Assembly (NCBI GenBank): GCA_964459445.1
Contig: CAYWMP010000067.1
Span: forward strand, 1-27,867
DNA: 27,867 nucleotides
Origin: CAYWMP01 sp964459445
GTDB taxonomy: Bacteria; Desulfobacterota; DSM-4660; Desulfatiglandales; HGW-15
Direction: 5' to 3'
The notes below the pieces were generated by a model that saw nothing but the letters and a program-made list of their open reading frames with translations, ran no database searches and was not told where the DNA came from. Position 1 is the stretch's first letter. Each line of letters begins with the position of its first letter. A program made the translations under genes and the position numbers. Below are positions 7,153 to 14,932 of the stretch, in pieces.

Positions 7153-8535
7153 CTATGGGAGATACAATGAGATTCCCAGCGCATCTCTTGCTGCTTCTGC
7201 AAGGGACTCGCTTAGGGCAGGGTGGGGAAAGGCGGTCTTGGTTAGGTCTTCTAAAAGCGCTTCCATTTGAATGGCAAGTGCACCTTGACCGGCCATTTCA
7301 ACAGCGTTTTCTCCGATAAAATGGACACCGAGCACCTGCCCGTATTCCTTTTCACCAACCACCTCAACAATTCCTTCGTTTTGGGACATTATCATCCCCA
7401 GAGGGTTCATGGAAAGGGGTGCCGTGCCCGTCAAAACCCTGTAACCGGCCTTTTTTGCTTCCTTGTTAGTCATGCCTACGCAAGCCACTTGGGGCTGGGT
7501 ATAAAGTATTCGACACACGGTCCGATGGTCAAAAGTACTATTCATGCCCATGGCATTCTCGGCTGCCACGATGCCCCCGGCTGCGGCCAGGTGGGAGTAT
7601 TGCCTTGCCCCATTGGCTGCAAGGTCCCCGACAGCATAGACACCGGCTACCTGGGTCTCCATTTTTTCGTTTACTGTAACGTATGCTGCACCCTTGTTGA
7701 TTCCGATCCTTTCCAACCCTAGGTTTTCAAGGGACGCTGCCCGTTCAAGGGTTATGAGACTGTCCACCTGGATCAATGTTTCCCCATCCCTTGTTATGAG
7801 GCGGCACTCATGCCCATTGCCTTTTTTCTCTAAACCAAGGATGTCCGTCTTGGTAAAAATCTGAATCCCATCGTCTCTAAGCACTCTTGCAAGCCTGGTC
7901 CGAATTGTTTTGTTTTCCCCGTCGAGGACTGACGAATCCGCAGTGGCGAGCCATACCTGTGATCCGAACTGCTTAAGAAATTGTGCGATTTCAGCCAGCC
8001 GAGGGTCTCGGCCGAATAACAAAACCCTTTTAGGAAGTTCTTTGCCCATTAACAGGACGTCACTGTTTATAACCCCCTCTAGATCGGAGCCCGGGAAGTC
8101 AGGCTTCAGCCACCTGGCGCCTGTCGCTAGAATCAACTTTTCAAAAGAAAGGGGTTTTCCGTCGACCGCGAGTGATCCTTTTCCCGTAATCTTTCCCCAC
8201 CCTTCAAGGATATCTACTTTTTGTTTGGCCAAGGTGGTCTTGATCCCTTGTCTCATAAAGGCAATGAGCTCATTCTGCCTTTTTCTTAGGGTTGGAAGAT
8301 CCGAGGATACGTTAGAAAAATTCAAACCCATTTCTTTTCCAAGTGAAAGGCTTTTTAAAATGCGCGTTGCGGCCATCATCTGCCCAAAGGGCACACAGCC
8401 CCGATTCATGCAGAGACCGCCCAAAAAGCGACTTTCAATCAGCGCGACCCGGGCCCCCAATTGTGATGCCCGAAGGGCGGAGGGGACCCCGCCGGCGCCA
8501 CCGCCCAAAACAACAACGTCATAGGTTGCATCCAT
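7153..8535 (-). CDS. Dihydrolipoyl dehydrogenase-like flavoprotein (E3) with degenerate NAD site
   Basis: E3 normally reoxidises the dihydrolipoyl arm of E2 and passes electrons through FAD to NAD+. This 460-residue protein has the family length. The FAD fold is intact (GGGAGG, 11-16; E34; ATGAR at 138; YAVGDL at 300), as are the redox disulfide C42-MNRG-C47 and the catalytic His-Glu pair (H438 and E443 in HPALSE). The NAD domain is not: the usual GGGxxGxE reads GRDPRLAE (175-182), the acidic residue after the second strand is missing (VWLAT), and the usual GRxPN reads ERAAS (264-268). The residues after the second Cys are also unusual (VPFGQ instead of IPSK). It is the last gene of the minus-strand operon, 17 bases after E2. 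Electrons may go to a different acceptor; that is inference. Confidence 0.85.
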   Translation of the reverse strand: MDATYDVVVLGGGAGGVPSALRASQLGARVALIESRFLGGLCMNRGCVPFGQMMAATRILKSLSLGKEMGLNFSNVSSDLPTLRKRQNELIAFMRQGIKTTLAKQKVDILEGWGKITGKGSLAVDGKPLSFEKLILATGARWLKPDFPGSDLEGVINSDVLLMGKELPKRVLLFGRDPRLAEIAQFLKQFGSQVWLATADSSVLDGENKTIRTRLARVLRDDGIQIFTKTDILGLEKKGNGHECRLITRDGETLIQVDSLITLERAASLENLGLERIGINKGAAYVTVNEKMETQVAGVYAVGDLAANGARQYSHLAAAGGIVAAENAMGMNSTFDHRTVCRILYTQPQVACVGMTNKEAKKAGYRVLTGTAPLSMNPLGMIMSQNEGIVEVVGEKEYGQVLGVHFIGENAVEMAGQGALAIQMEALLEDLTKTAFPHPALSESLAEAARDALGISLYLP

Positions 8536-8552
8536 ATTTTGCCTGCCTGCCT

Positions 8553-9797
8553 TTAGTAAAGAAAAAGCCTATTGGGCCTTTCAACAAATTCCCGAATCGT
8601 TCTAAGAAACTGTTCGCCTCCAAATCCGTTGATGATTCTATGGTCAAAAGTGAAGCTAAAGGGCATAATGGGTCTGATAACAATTTCCCCTGTTCGTACA
8701 ACGGCACTCTCTTCGATTGCACCGGTTGAAAGGATGGCTGCTTCCGGTTCATTGAGAATCGGGGTTTGAAACCGACTTATACTTCCCCTTCCAACCGTTG
8801 AAAGGGTGAAAGTCCCTCCGGTGACTTCATCCGGCAAAAGCTTTTTTTCTCCGGCTTTCTGTCTCAGTGCTTTGACCTCCAAAGATATATCCATTAAGGT
8901 TTTTTTATCAGCGTTTTTTATAACGGGCACAATTAAGCCCTCTTCTCCCAGGGCTACCGCCACACCTACATTAATATCTTCCCAGAACATAATCTCTCCA
9001 TCGATCAAACTACAATTAATGGAACGGTTTTTCTTCAGAGCGCGAGCCACGATAAACACCTGAATATCGATATAGCTGATCCTGATACCCGTCTCTTTTT
9101 CCTCCTTAAGGAGGTCTTCTCTTACCCTTACGATTTCCATCATATCAAGCTCACCCATCACAGACATCTGGGCGGTTGTGGATAGGCTTCGAAACATGTG
9201 TTCAGCAATTGACTCCCGTACGCCCTTAATCGCCTCCGAGCGTCTGACTCTTCTGCCATGGTATAGGGCCGGCTGTATTTTAGACTTCTCTTTTTTCTCT
9301 ATGGCCGCTTCAACATCCCTTTTATTGACGCGGCCACCCGGGCCCGAACCGTTGATTAGATGTAGGTCAATTTTGTGCTTTTCCGCCATCTTTCGGGCGG
9401 CAGGTGTTATGAAAATCCTTATTTTCTTTCCTTCACCCTCCAGGCCCACAGCGTCTGAGTGTGAAACCGAAAGATTCGCTTCACCCGGTCGAGCAGTTTC
9501 TTCAGGTTCAGGGGTTAGCGATTTACCCTGTGCCCGCACTTGTAGGCTTTCGTACTCTTCCTTCGATTCCGACAATTGCCCGACAATGCTTCCAACTTCC
9601 GCCTTTTGACCCTCATCAACCAGAATATGGAGAAACCCTGAAATCTCCGCCTCAATGGCCCACTGGGTCTTTTCCGTCTCAATAAACAGAACCTCACTCC
9701 CTATCTCTACCCAGTCGCCTTCATTCGCGTTCCATTCGACCAATCGGAATTCAATCACATTCACACCAACTCGTGGGATGGTTAATTTAACGATCAT
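8553..9797 (-). CDS. 2-oxoacid/acetoin dehydrogenase complex E2 (lipoyl acyltransferase)
   Basis: E2 carries the acyl group on a swinging lipoyl arm and transfers it to CoA. The start at 9797 follows GGAGG and gives 414 residues; an upstream start at 9818 lacks such a site. Domains are: a lipoyl domain (1-78) with the lipoylated lysine K43 in ETEKTQ, a charged linker, a subunit-binding domain (about 129-166; TPAARKMAEKHKIDL... GSGPGGRV) that docks E1 or E3, and a catalytic domain (about 185-414). The catalytic motif is DHRIING (385-391): His386 is present but the usual Asp of DHRxxDG is Asn390. Single-lipoyl E2 of this size matches acetoin, pyruvate or branched-chain complexes. It is separated from E1-beta by about 600 bases containing a large palindrome. 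Confidence 0.9.
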   Translation of the reverse strand: MIVKLTIPRVGVNVIEFRLVEWNANEGDWVEIGSEVLFIETEKTQWAIEAEISGFLHILVDEGQKAEVGSIVGQLSESKEEYESLQVRAQGKSLTPEPEETARPGEANLSVSHSDAVGLEGEGKKIRIFITPAARKMAEKHKIDLHLINGSGPGGRVNKRDVEAAIEKKEKSKIQPALYHGRRVRRSEAIKGVRESIAEHMFRSLSTTAQMSVMGELDMMEIVRVREDLLKEEKETGIRISYIDIQVFIVARALKKNRSINCSLIDGEIMFWEDINVGVAVALGEEGLIVPVIKNADKKTLMDISLEVKALRQKAGEKKLLPDEVTGGTFTLSTVGRGSISRFQTPILNEPEAAILSTGAIEESAVVRTGEIVIRPIMPFSFTFDHRIINGFGGEQFLRTIREFVERPNRLFLY

Positions 9798-10393
9798 AAT
9801 GATTCCTCCAAATAACAAACCGCCCGATGATGATACATCCGGGTGCCGGCTTTCGTCTTTAGTTTCTTAACAGTGAATTTGTGTTCTAAATACGCAGGAA
9901 TTTTGATCACGAAAACACATTACTGCTCAGATCCACAGTTCAGGGTTGTTTTGCCTCACCGCAAGCGGCATCTTCGAGCGGCGTGGTGTAAGAATCAGCG
10001 GCTAAGCCGCAAAAGACTCATTGCTACGGTAGGGTTCTTTTTTTCAAGCCCTATCTATAGGCTCCGGTGGCGGTTCCCGCAGATGGAAGGGTTCAAAAGA
10101 ACACGGTATTTCATCGGAAAGGTGCATTCTGCTAAGGGTTTTGTGGCGTCAACCTTCCCATCTGCGGGAACGGCAAAGTTCGGTGGAATTCTTTTTGAGA
10201 TAGGGCTTGAAAAAAAGATCCCTGCCTCCGCAGTTAACCTTGAACCCGGAACCTTGAACCGAGAACCTGGAAGACGGATTAAGCGAAACGACTCATTAAC
10301 TTCAGTTCACTCTTAACTTTTCCGGTTTATCCGGGTTAGGGATGTCTTCTTTTATGAGGGCTCTAACGACCTCCAGGTTCCTGGCCAGAGAGC
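9798..10393. other. Gene-free gap inside the dehydrogenase operon
   Basis: Nearly 600 bases between E1-beta and E2, whereas every other junction in the train from DctP to E3 is under 100 bases. It holds a perfect small palindrome at 9998-10010 (GCGGCT-A-AGCCGC), the 10031-10223 long inverted repeat, and an approximate tandem of ACCTTGAACC/AACCTGGA words near 10233-10272. No credible gene is present. The content looks like inserted repeat DNA. Confidence 0.6.
10031..10223. repeat. 193-bp imperfect palindromic element
   Basis: The outer arms 10036-10056 and 10198-10218 are perfectly complementary over 21 bases (core CAAGCCCTATCT) and extend with one mismatch to 10031 and 10223. An inner pair, GTTCCCGCAGATGG (10073-10086) with 10158-10171, is perfectly complementary over 14 bases, followed by AAGG/CCTT with a one-base bulge. 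The segments between the two pairs do not match. The apical loop is about 60 bases. It could form a long RNA hairpin within the operon message or be a MITE/REP-like insertion. Confidence 0.7.
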
Positions 10394-11362
10394 CTATTCA
10401 AGAGTTGTTTTGACTGCAGAAATAATGGTCTCAACATCGGGAAAATGCGCCTTTTCAAGTGGCTGCGAAAAAGGGACCGCAGTGTCCAGCGCCGCAACCC
10501 GAATGATTGGCGCATCCAGAAGGTCGAAGTATTTCTCTGAAATCACAGCGGCAATCTCAGAACCGATGCCACCCCGCTTGCGTCCATCCTCTGCGATGAT
10601 CAATCGATTCGTTTTTTCCAAGGATTCGGCAACCAATTCCTGGTCAAAGGGGACAATGGTTCTCAAATCAATAACCTCTAAACCGATCCCTTCTTTCTCG
10701 AGTTCATCGGCTGCTTCAAGACAACGGTACAGCATTCCACCAAATGAAACCACGGTTGCATCATCGCCTTTACGCCGCTCCGCTCCCTTTCCTATGGGCA
10801 CCACATGCTCCCCATCCGGAACCTCTTCAGTCATTGGCAAGAGTTGCCGATGGTGGAAGATGAGAACCGGCCCGTCATCCCTGATTGCCGATGTGAATAA
10901 TCCTTTCGCATCCGAGGGTGAGGAAGGAATAAGAATTTTGATATCCGGTGCGTTTAAGAAACTGGCTTGGGTTGATTGTGAATGGGCATAGGCGCCATAT
11001 CCCCTTGGTCCTGCAAAAGTTTGTATGACTAATGGGACTTGGTAACCACCATTGGAAACATACCCCCACATTCCTGCGACATTTGAAATCGTCTCCATGG
11101 CCAAATAACCATATTCGGAAAAAAGCAATTCAACGACCGGCCTGAGTCCGGTCATGGCCGCCCCCACCCCCGCCATGGTATAGGATCCTTCACATACCGG
11201 GGTTCCGATAATTCTTCGCGGTCCAAATTCATCATAAAGCCCACGGGTGGTCCCCCAAATGCTCGCTTTCACATCAAGTCCCAGGACGACGACACTTTCA
11301 TCTCTTTTCATCTCGTATCTCAGAGCGTCAACAAGGGCTTCTGTATAGTATTTTTCAGTCAT
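10394..11362 (-). CDS. Dehydrogenase E1 component, beta subunit (thiamine diphosphate, acetoin/pyruvate type)
   Basis: E1-beta pairs with E1-alpha to form the thiamine diphosphate site that cleaves a 2-oxoacid or alpha-hydroxyketone and acylates the lipoyl arm. The 322 residues match family length. Typical elements are present: the N-terminal YYTEALVDALRYEM, TPVCE (the Glu that activates the thiamine ring), GLRPVVELLFSEYGYLA, AHSQS, the PSSPSDAKGLF switch, and the C-terminal transketolase domain (EVIDLRTIVPFD, GGIGSE). The usual GEDV near residue 28 reads GLDV. GGGGGAAG provides the ribosome site; the gap to E1-alpha is 12 bases. The sequence does not by itself separate acetoin from 2-oxoacid substrates. 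Confidence 0.92.
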   Translation of the reverse strand: MTEKYYTEALVDALRYEMKRDESVVVLGLDVKASIWGTTRGLYDEFGPRRIIGTPVCEGSYTMAGVGAAMTGLRPVVELLFSEYGYLAMETISNVAGMWGYVSNGGYQVPLVIQTFAGPRGYGAYAHSQSTQASFLNAPDIKILIPSSPSDAKGLFTSAIRDDGPVLIFHHRQLLPMTEEVPDGEHVVPIGKGAERRKGDDATVVSFGGMLYRCLEAADELEKEGIGLEVIDLRTIVPFDQELVAESLEKTNRLIIAEDGRKRGGIGSEIAAVISEKYFDLLDAPIIRVAALDTAVPFSQPLEKAHFPDVETIISAVKTTLE

Positions 11363-11374
11363 CTTCTTCCCCCT

Positions 11375-12352
11375 TTAGCTGCCCATAGTATGGTTCATAA
11401 TGGTTGATGCATCAGGCAATCCGCTCTCTTCAAGTGCTTGAACTGCCTCATTGATAATTCCCCGGCACCTAGCCAAGACGCCTTCTAAATCATCCTCAGA
11501 AGCCCAATTGCGTTCGAGCAGCAATTCTCCGGCTTTTGGAATTGGATCCTTTTTCGACGCTTCATCGCATTCTTCCTGATCTCTGTAGAGACACTGGTCC
11601 GCAGTGTGATGTGGAGCAATACGATAGGTCTTAAATTCTATAAAATATGGTCCATTGCCGTCCCGGGCGTGGGCAATAGCTTCCTTCATGGCCAGGCCGA
11701 CGGAAAACATGTCGTGACCATCTGCCACGATCTGCCAGGGCATTCCGTAACCTTCCGCACGCGGCGCGATATCGGCCGTGCAGGTAGATTCCCTGTAGGG
11801 ATGGTACTCCACAAACTGGTTCGTACAGCAACAGAATATGACAGGAACCTTATAGAGCATGGCCATATTCAAGGCCGGATGAAAATCCGCCTGTTCTGCT
11901 GCGCCTTCACCGAAGTAATCTACGACAACCCAATCTTTTCCCATGTTCCGTACAGATAGACCTGCCCCAACCGCCAGAGAGAAATCGGTACCCAGCCCGC
12001 CGAGTAAGGGAAGGATATGCAGTTCGGGACTGTGAAGATGAAGACCTGCACGGCCCCCGGAGATTGAGTTAACCCTGCCTCCATATTCGAGGAAGATATC
12101 TTTCACACTCATTCCTTTACTCACAACTTCCGCAACACCGCGGTGCGTTCCGATGAGATAATCCTCTTGGCGTAACAGGGCGGAAACCCCGCAACCTACA
12201 GCCTCCTGGCCTGTACCCAAATGGGTGTAGACCGGAACACGCTGCTCTTGATAAAGCTCTTCATGTTTATTTTCCGTATTCCTGGTTAGAACCATCTTAA
12301 AATAAAGGTCCAGGGCCTCTTCCTTTGTCAGCTCGAATGTGCGCTCATTCAT
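11375..12352 (-). CDS. Dehydrogenase E1 component, alpha subunit (thiamine diphosphate), GEG variant
   Basis: E1-alpha binds thiamine diphosphate and Mg2+ and works with E1-beta. The ATG at 12352 has GGAGG five bases upstream; a GTG at 12364 in the same frame would place that site inside the coding region. The product has 325 residues, as usual for acetoin/pyruvate alpha chains. Seen features are YTHLGTGQEAVGCG, THRG, the SGGRAGLHLHSPE loop, and the cofactor motif FGEGAAEQADFHPALNMA followed by CCCTNQ. The usual GDG is GEG (E149), while the downstream metal-binding Asn (N178) is present. The phosphate loop reads YRIAPHHTAD, partly like branched-chain E1. It overlaps the end of the PPC gene by eight bases, so they are translationally coupled. 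Confidence 0.92.
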   Translation of the reverse strand: MNERTFELTKEEALDLYFKMVLTRNTENKHEELYQEQRVPVYTHLGTGQEAVGCGVSALLRQEDYLIGTHRGVAEVVSKGMSVKDIFLEYGGRVNSISGGRAGLHLHSPELHILPLLGGLGTDFSLAVGAGLSVRNMGKDWVVVDYFGEGAAEQADFHPALNMAMLYKVPVIFCCCTNQFVEYHPYRESTCTADIAPRAEGYGMPWQIVADGHDMFSVGLAMKEAIAHARDGNGPYFIEFKTYRIAPHHTADQCLYRDQEECDEASKKDPIPKAGELLLERNWASEDDLEGVLARCRGIINEAVQALEESGLPDASTIMNHTMGS

Positions 12353-12881
12353 CTTCTCCTCCACTGATTTTATTTGCCACGGTCGCTGATGCCGGATTGC
12401 CTTTTAAGGGCATCGGGTGCAGAAATTTATGATTCCATTCAGGATCGAGGGTCGGCGCAAATTCAAGGCCTTCCATTTCCTGAACGGTCAGCTCCACCGT
12501 GGCCAATACGGGGGCTGAACCGGGAATTAGATTGCCGCAACGCATGTTTCCATCCTTATCCATGATCATCCCGTGAACGTGCATGACGACGCGACCTTCT
12601 TCATCTGTTCCGAAGACGCCCCGTGCCATACCTAACTCAACCGGGCCTTCCATTTCATGAAAAACAGCAACATCCATTGGATCGTCCCCGAACTCCATGG
12701 AGCCCGCCCAGACCACCTTGGCCCCACCGAGCGAGCCGATTGCCGATACCGTTCCCGACTTGATGCCATGCTCTTTCACCAGCACAATGATGCCCTCCAC
12801 TACGTCTTGACCGGGCAAAAGCCGGGCTGCCAGCAGTCGGCCGGGTTTTCCCAGTGCTGAGTGTGCTCTGATTTCTTTCAT
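12345..12881 (-). CDS. PPC/DUF296-domain protein
   Basis: A 178-residue protein of the PPC (plants and prokaryotes conserved, DUF296) family, small trimeric proteins related to the C-terminal half of plant AT-hook nuclear proteins. Family features are RLLPGQDVVEGIIVLVKEHGIKSG, TVSAIGSLGGAKV and HVHGMIMDKDGNMRCGNL, where clustered His and Cys could bind metal. The usual biochemical role of the bacterial proteins is not established. It overlaps the SDR stop by four bases (ATGA) and the E1-alpha start by eight, so it is translated with the metabolic enzymes and is more likely a pathway protein or metabolite sensor than an unrelated DNA-binding protein. Residues after 150 (HPMPLKGNPASATVANK) look like a flexible tail. 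Confidence 0.85.
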   Translation of the reverse strand: MKEIRAHSALGKPGRLLAARLLPGQDVVEGIIVLVKEHGIKSGTVSAIGSLGGAKVVWAGSMEFGDDPMDVAVFHEMEGPVELGMARGVFGTDEEGRVVMHVHGMIMDKDGNMRCGNLIPGSAPVLATVELTVQEMEGLEFAPTLDPEWNHKFLHPMPLKGNPASATVANKISGGEDE

Positions 12882-13723
12882 TGATCCCCACCTTTCGCGT
12901 CTTCATGGTTCTTTAGATTTGCCATGCTCCCCTCGGTGCGACGTGCCAGGTCTTCAAGGTAATCGGAAGCCAATCCGAGTAACTGCCCGCCATCCACGTC
13001 CAAAACCACCCCTGTAATCATGGCGGCCCGATCGCTGGCGAGAAACAGCACGGCTTCTGCAATATCCATTGGGCTGACCCATCGTCCCATAGGAATCTGG
13101 CTGGCTATGACCTTCCGGAAATCTTCTTTAGTCTTCGATTTTACGAGTGGCGTCAAGGTTGCCCCTGGACAAACCACGTTGACATTAATGCCAAAGGCGG
13201 CCAATTCAAAGGCCAAATGCCGGCTAAACCCAACCAACCCATATTTAGAAGCGGTATAGTCTGCTCCGCCAAGCTTACTCATCCGACTGGCGGCCAGGGA
13301 AGCGATATTCACGATTTTTCCGCCTCCTCTTTTCATCATCGAAGGGATAATGGCTTGGCAGCAATTGAAAGCACCCTTTAAATTGATCGACATAACGCGA
13401 TCCCACATCTTCGAGGGTAGGTCCTTTACCAGAATGGAGGATCCGCCAATCCCCGCATTATTGACCAGGATATGAATGGAATCATATTTCTCAACGGCTG
13501 CTTGAAATGCACGAAGTGCTTGTTTTCTCGTAGATACATCTGCTTGAACAGTCTCACCGCGACCACCCTCTTTCACGATTCTTGAAACAGTATCCGCGGC
13601 ACTTTCCGCCTCGATGTCATTCACAAGAACCATGGCTCCTTCTTTTGCCATCCGGAGGGCAATGGCCTGACCAATGCCGGAGCCGGCCCCTGTGATTAGG
13701 GCAATCTTGTCCTGAAGTTCCAT
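12878..13723 (-). CDS. Short-chain dehydrogenase/reductase (SDR), classical type
   Basis: A 281-residue NAD(P)-dependent oxidoreductase that interconverts a secondary alcohol and a ketone. The classical SDR signature is complete: TGAGSGIG (11-18) for cofactor binding, D36 after the second strand (VNDIE), suggesting NAD preference, VNNAG (87-91), N114, S142, and the catalytic pair Y156/K160 in YTASK. The C-terminus (ASDYLEDLARRTEG... NLKNHEDAKGGDQ) extends about 25 residues beyond the usual 255. A ribosome site (GAGGCGG) precedes the ATG. It lies 89 bases after the MDR alcohol dehydrogenase and overlaps the PPC gene. In acetoin/butanediol operons such SDRs act on diol or acetoin; that is the likely class of substrate here. 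Confidence 0.92.
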   Translation of the reverse strand: MELQDKIALITGAGSGIGQAIALRMAKEGAMVLVNDIEAESAADTVSRIVKEGGRGETVQADVSTRKQALRAFQAAVEKYDSIHILVNNAGIGGSSILVKDLPSKMWDRVMSINLKGAFNCCQAIIPSMMKRGGGKIVNIASLAASRMSKLGGADYTASKYGLVGFSRHLAFELAAFGINVNVVCPGATLTPLVKSKTKEDFRKVIASQIPMGRWVSPMDIAEAVLFLASDRAAMITGVVLDVDGGQLLGLASDYLEDLARRTEGSMANLKNHEDAKGGDQ

Positions 13724-13812
13724 GATTCCGCCTCTATTATCCTTATGTTTGCTATATTCCTGCGCCTTCTATTAGCAGAAATAAAGCGTCTCACCAATAC
13801 CGGGCACCGGGC

Positions 13813-14886
13813 TCACTTGAAAACGATGGCGCCTTTAATAAACCCATCCGGTGGATGGGCTGTTTCTTTTAATGCCCGGGGTAGCTCTTCTAAGGAATAG
13901 GTTGAATTATTGATTTTATCGATAGCGTATCTGCCTGAGTTAAGGATGCGCATGGCATCCGAATAGTTACCCGCTTGGGCATGATCACACATTATCGTCA
14001 CACCTTTTGCGACGAGGGTATCGAATTTTAGATGCGTTTCCTCTCCACCGCTCAAGCCGATGGACACCACACACCCTTTCATCTTCACCAATTCAAGTGC
14101 CCTATTAATGGCAGAAGGAACGCCCGAAGTCTCTACTACAACGTCCGGCGGCCGTCCCAAAAGATCAGGGACCGCCTCAAGAGGATTCTCTTTTTCAATA
14201 TTGATGCAATAATCTGCTCCATATTCCTTTGCCAATGCAAATCGGGCATCGTCTTTGCTGAGACCCATCATGGCAATCGGACCAACGCCGCATTGCCTTG
14301 CAGCCATAAGTGTAGCCAGCCCTTGGGAACCAACACCGCTGATGACAATGCTTTGGCTGAAGCTCATGTTAGCGAGCGTTTTTACCCATCGGACCCCGTT
14401 GCCGATAACCGAACTCAAAGAGGCAGCAAGGTCCGTTACATTGTCTGCCACCCTGTAAATGAGCGATCCTGGGAGCAGGTAAAGATACTCTGCATAACCT
14501 CCAAATAGGTGGGGTGGTTGGTCCGCTGTCATGGTTACACCATATGCCCTAAGAGGCCTGCATTTGTGATAATTATATTCAGTCCTACACCATTCACAGT
14601 GACCGCAAGGGATGGTCGGCTCGATGGTGATTCGGTCCCCTGCCTTCAGGTTGTATTTCTCAGAAGCATCTTGTCCGATCTCATAGACCGTCCCTGCCAA
14701 TTCGTGGCCCATTATAATAGGATAGAAGGTGAAAGGCGTCTCTCCCTTGACTATTTTTGGATCAGAAGCACAGACCGATGTAACACCGACCTTCATAAGA
14801 ATTTGTTCTTTTTCAGGTTCAACGACCGGATATTCCTGCATTTCAAGGCGGCCTTGTTCAACCAGGACCATTGCTTTTGCCAACAT
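13813..14886 (-). CDS. Zinc-type MDR alcohol/polyol dehydrogenase
   Basis: A 357-residue medium-chain dehydrogenase that should oxidise an alcohol, probably a vicinal diol or hydroxy acid, using NAD(P)+. The catalytic-zinc residues C39 (VCASD) and H61-E62 (GHE) are present, as is the structural zinc cluster C94, C97, C100, C109. The Rossmann motif is GVGSQG (184-189). By my alignment the third catalytic-zinc ligand, usually Cys or Glu in an LGCG-like segment, is N163 in VIGNGV, which is unusual. The ATG follows AAGGAG. It sits between the DctM transporter gene (46 bases upstream) and the SDR gene. The closest functional families are L-threonine, butanediol and sorbitol dehydrogenases; the precise substrate is unknown. 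Confidence 0.9.
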   Translation of the reverse strand: MLAKAMVLVEQGRLEMQEYPVVEPEKEQILMKVGVTSVCASDPKIVKGETPFTFYPIIMGHELAGTVYEIGQDASEKYNLKAGDRITIEPTIPCGHCEWCRTEYNYHKCRPLRAYGVTMTADQPPHLFGGYAEYLYLLPGSLIYRVADNVTDLAASLSSVIGNGVRWVKTLANMSFSQSIVISGVGSQGLATLMAARQCGVGPIAMMGLSKDDARFALAKEYGADYCINIEKENPLEAVPDLLGRPPDVVVETSGVPSAINRALELVKMKGCVVSIGLSGGEETHLKFDTLVAKGVTIMCDHAQAGNYSDAMRILNSGRYAIDKINNSTYSLEELPRALKETAHPPDGFIKGAIVFK

Positions 14887-14932
14887 GGCAGAATCTCCTT
14901 AACACCCCTTCATAGGGCTTCTCATTTCGGTA

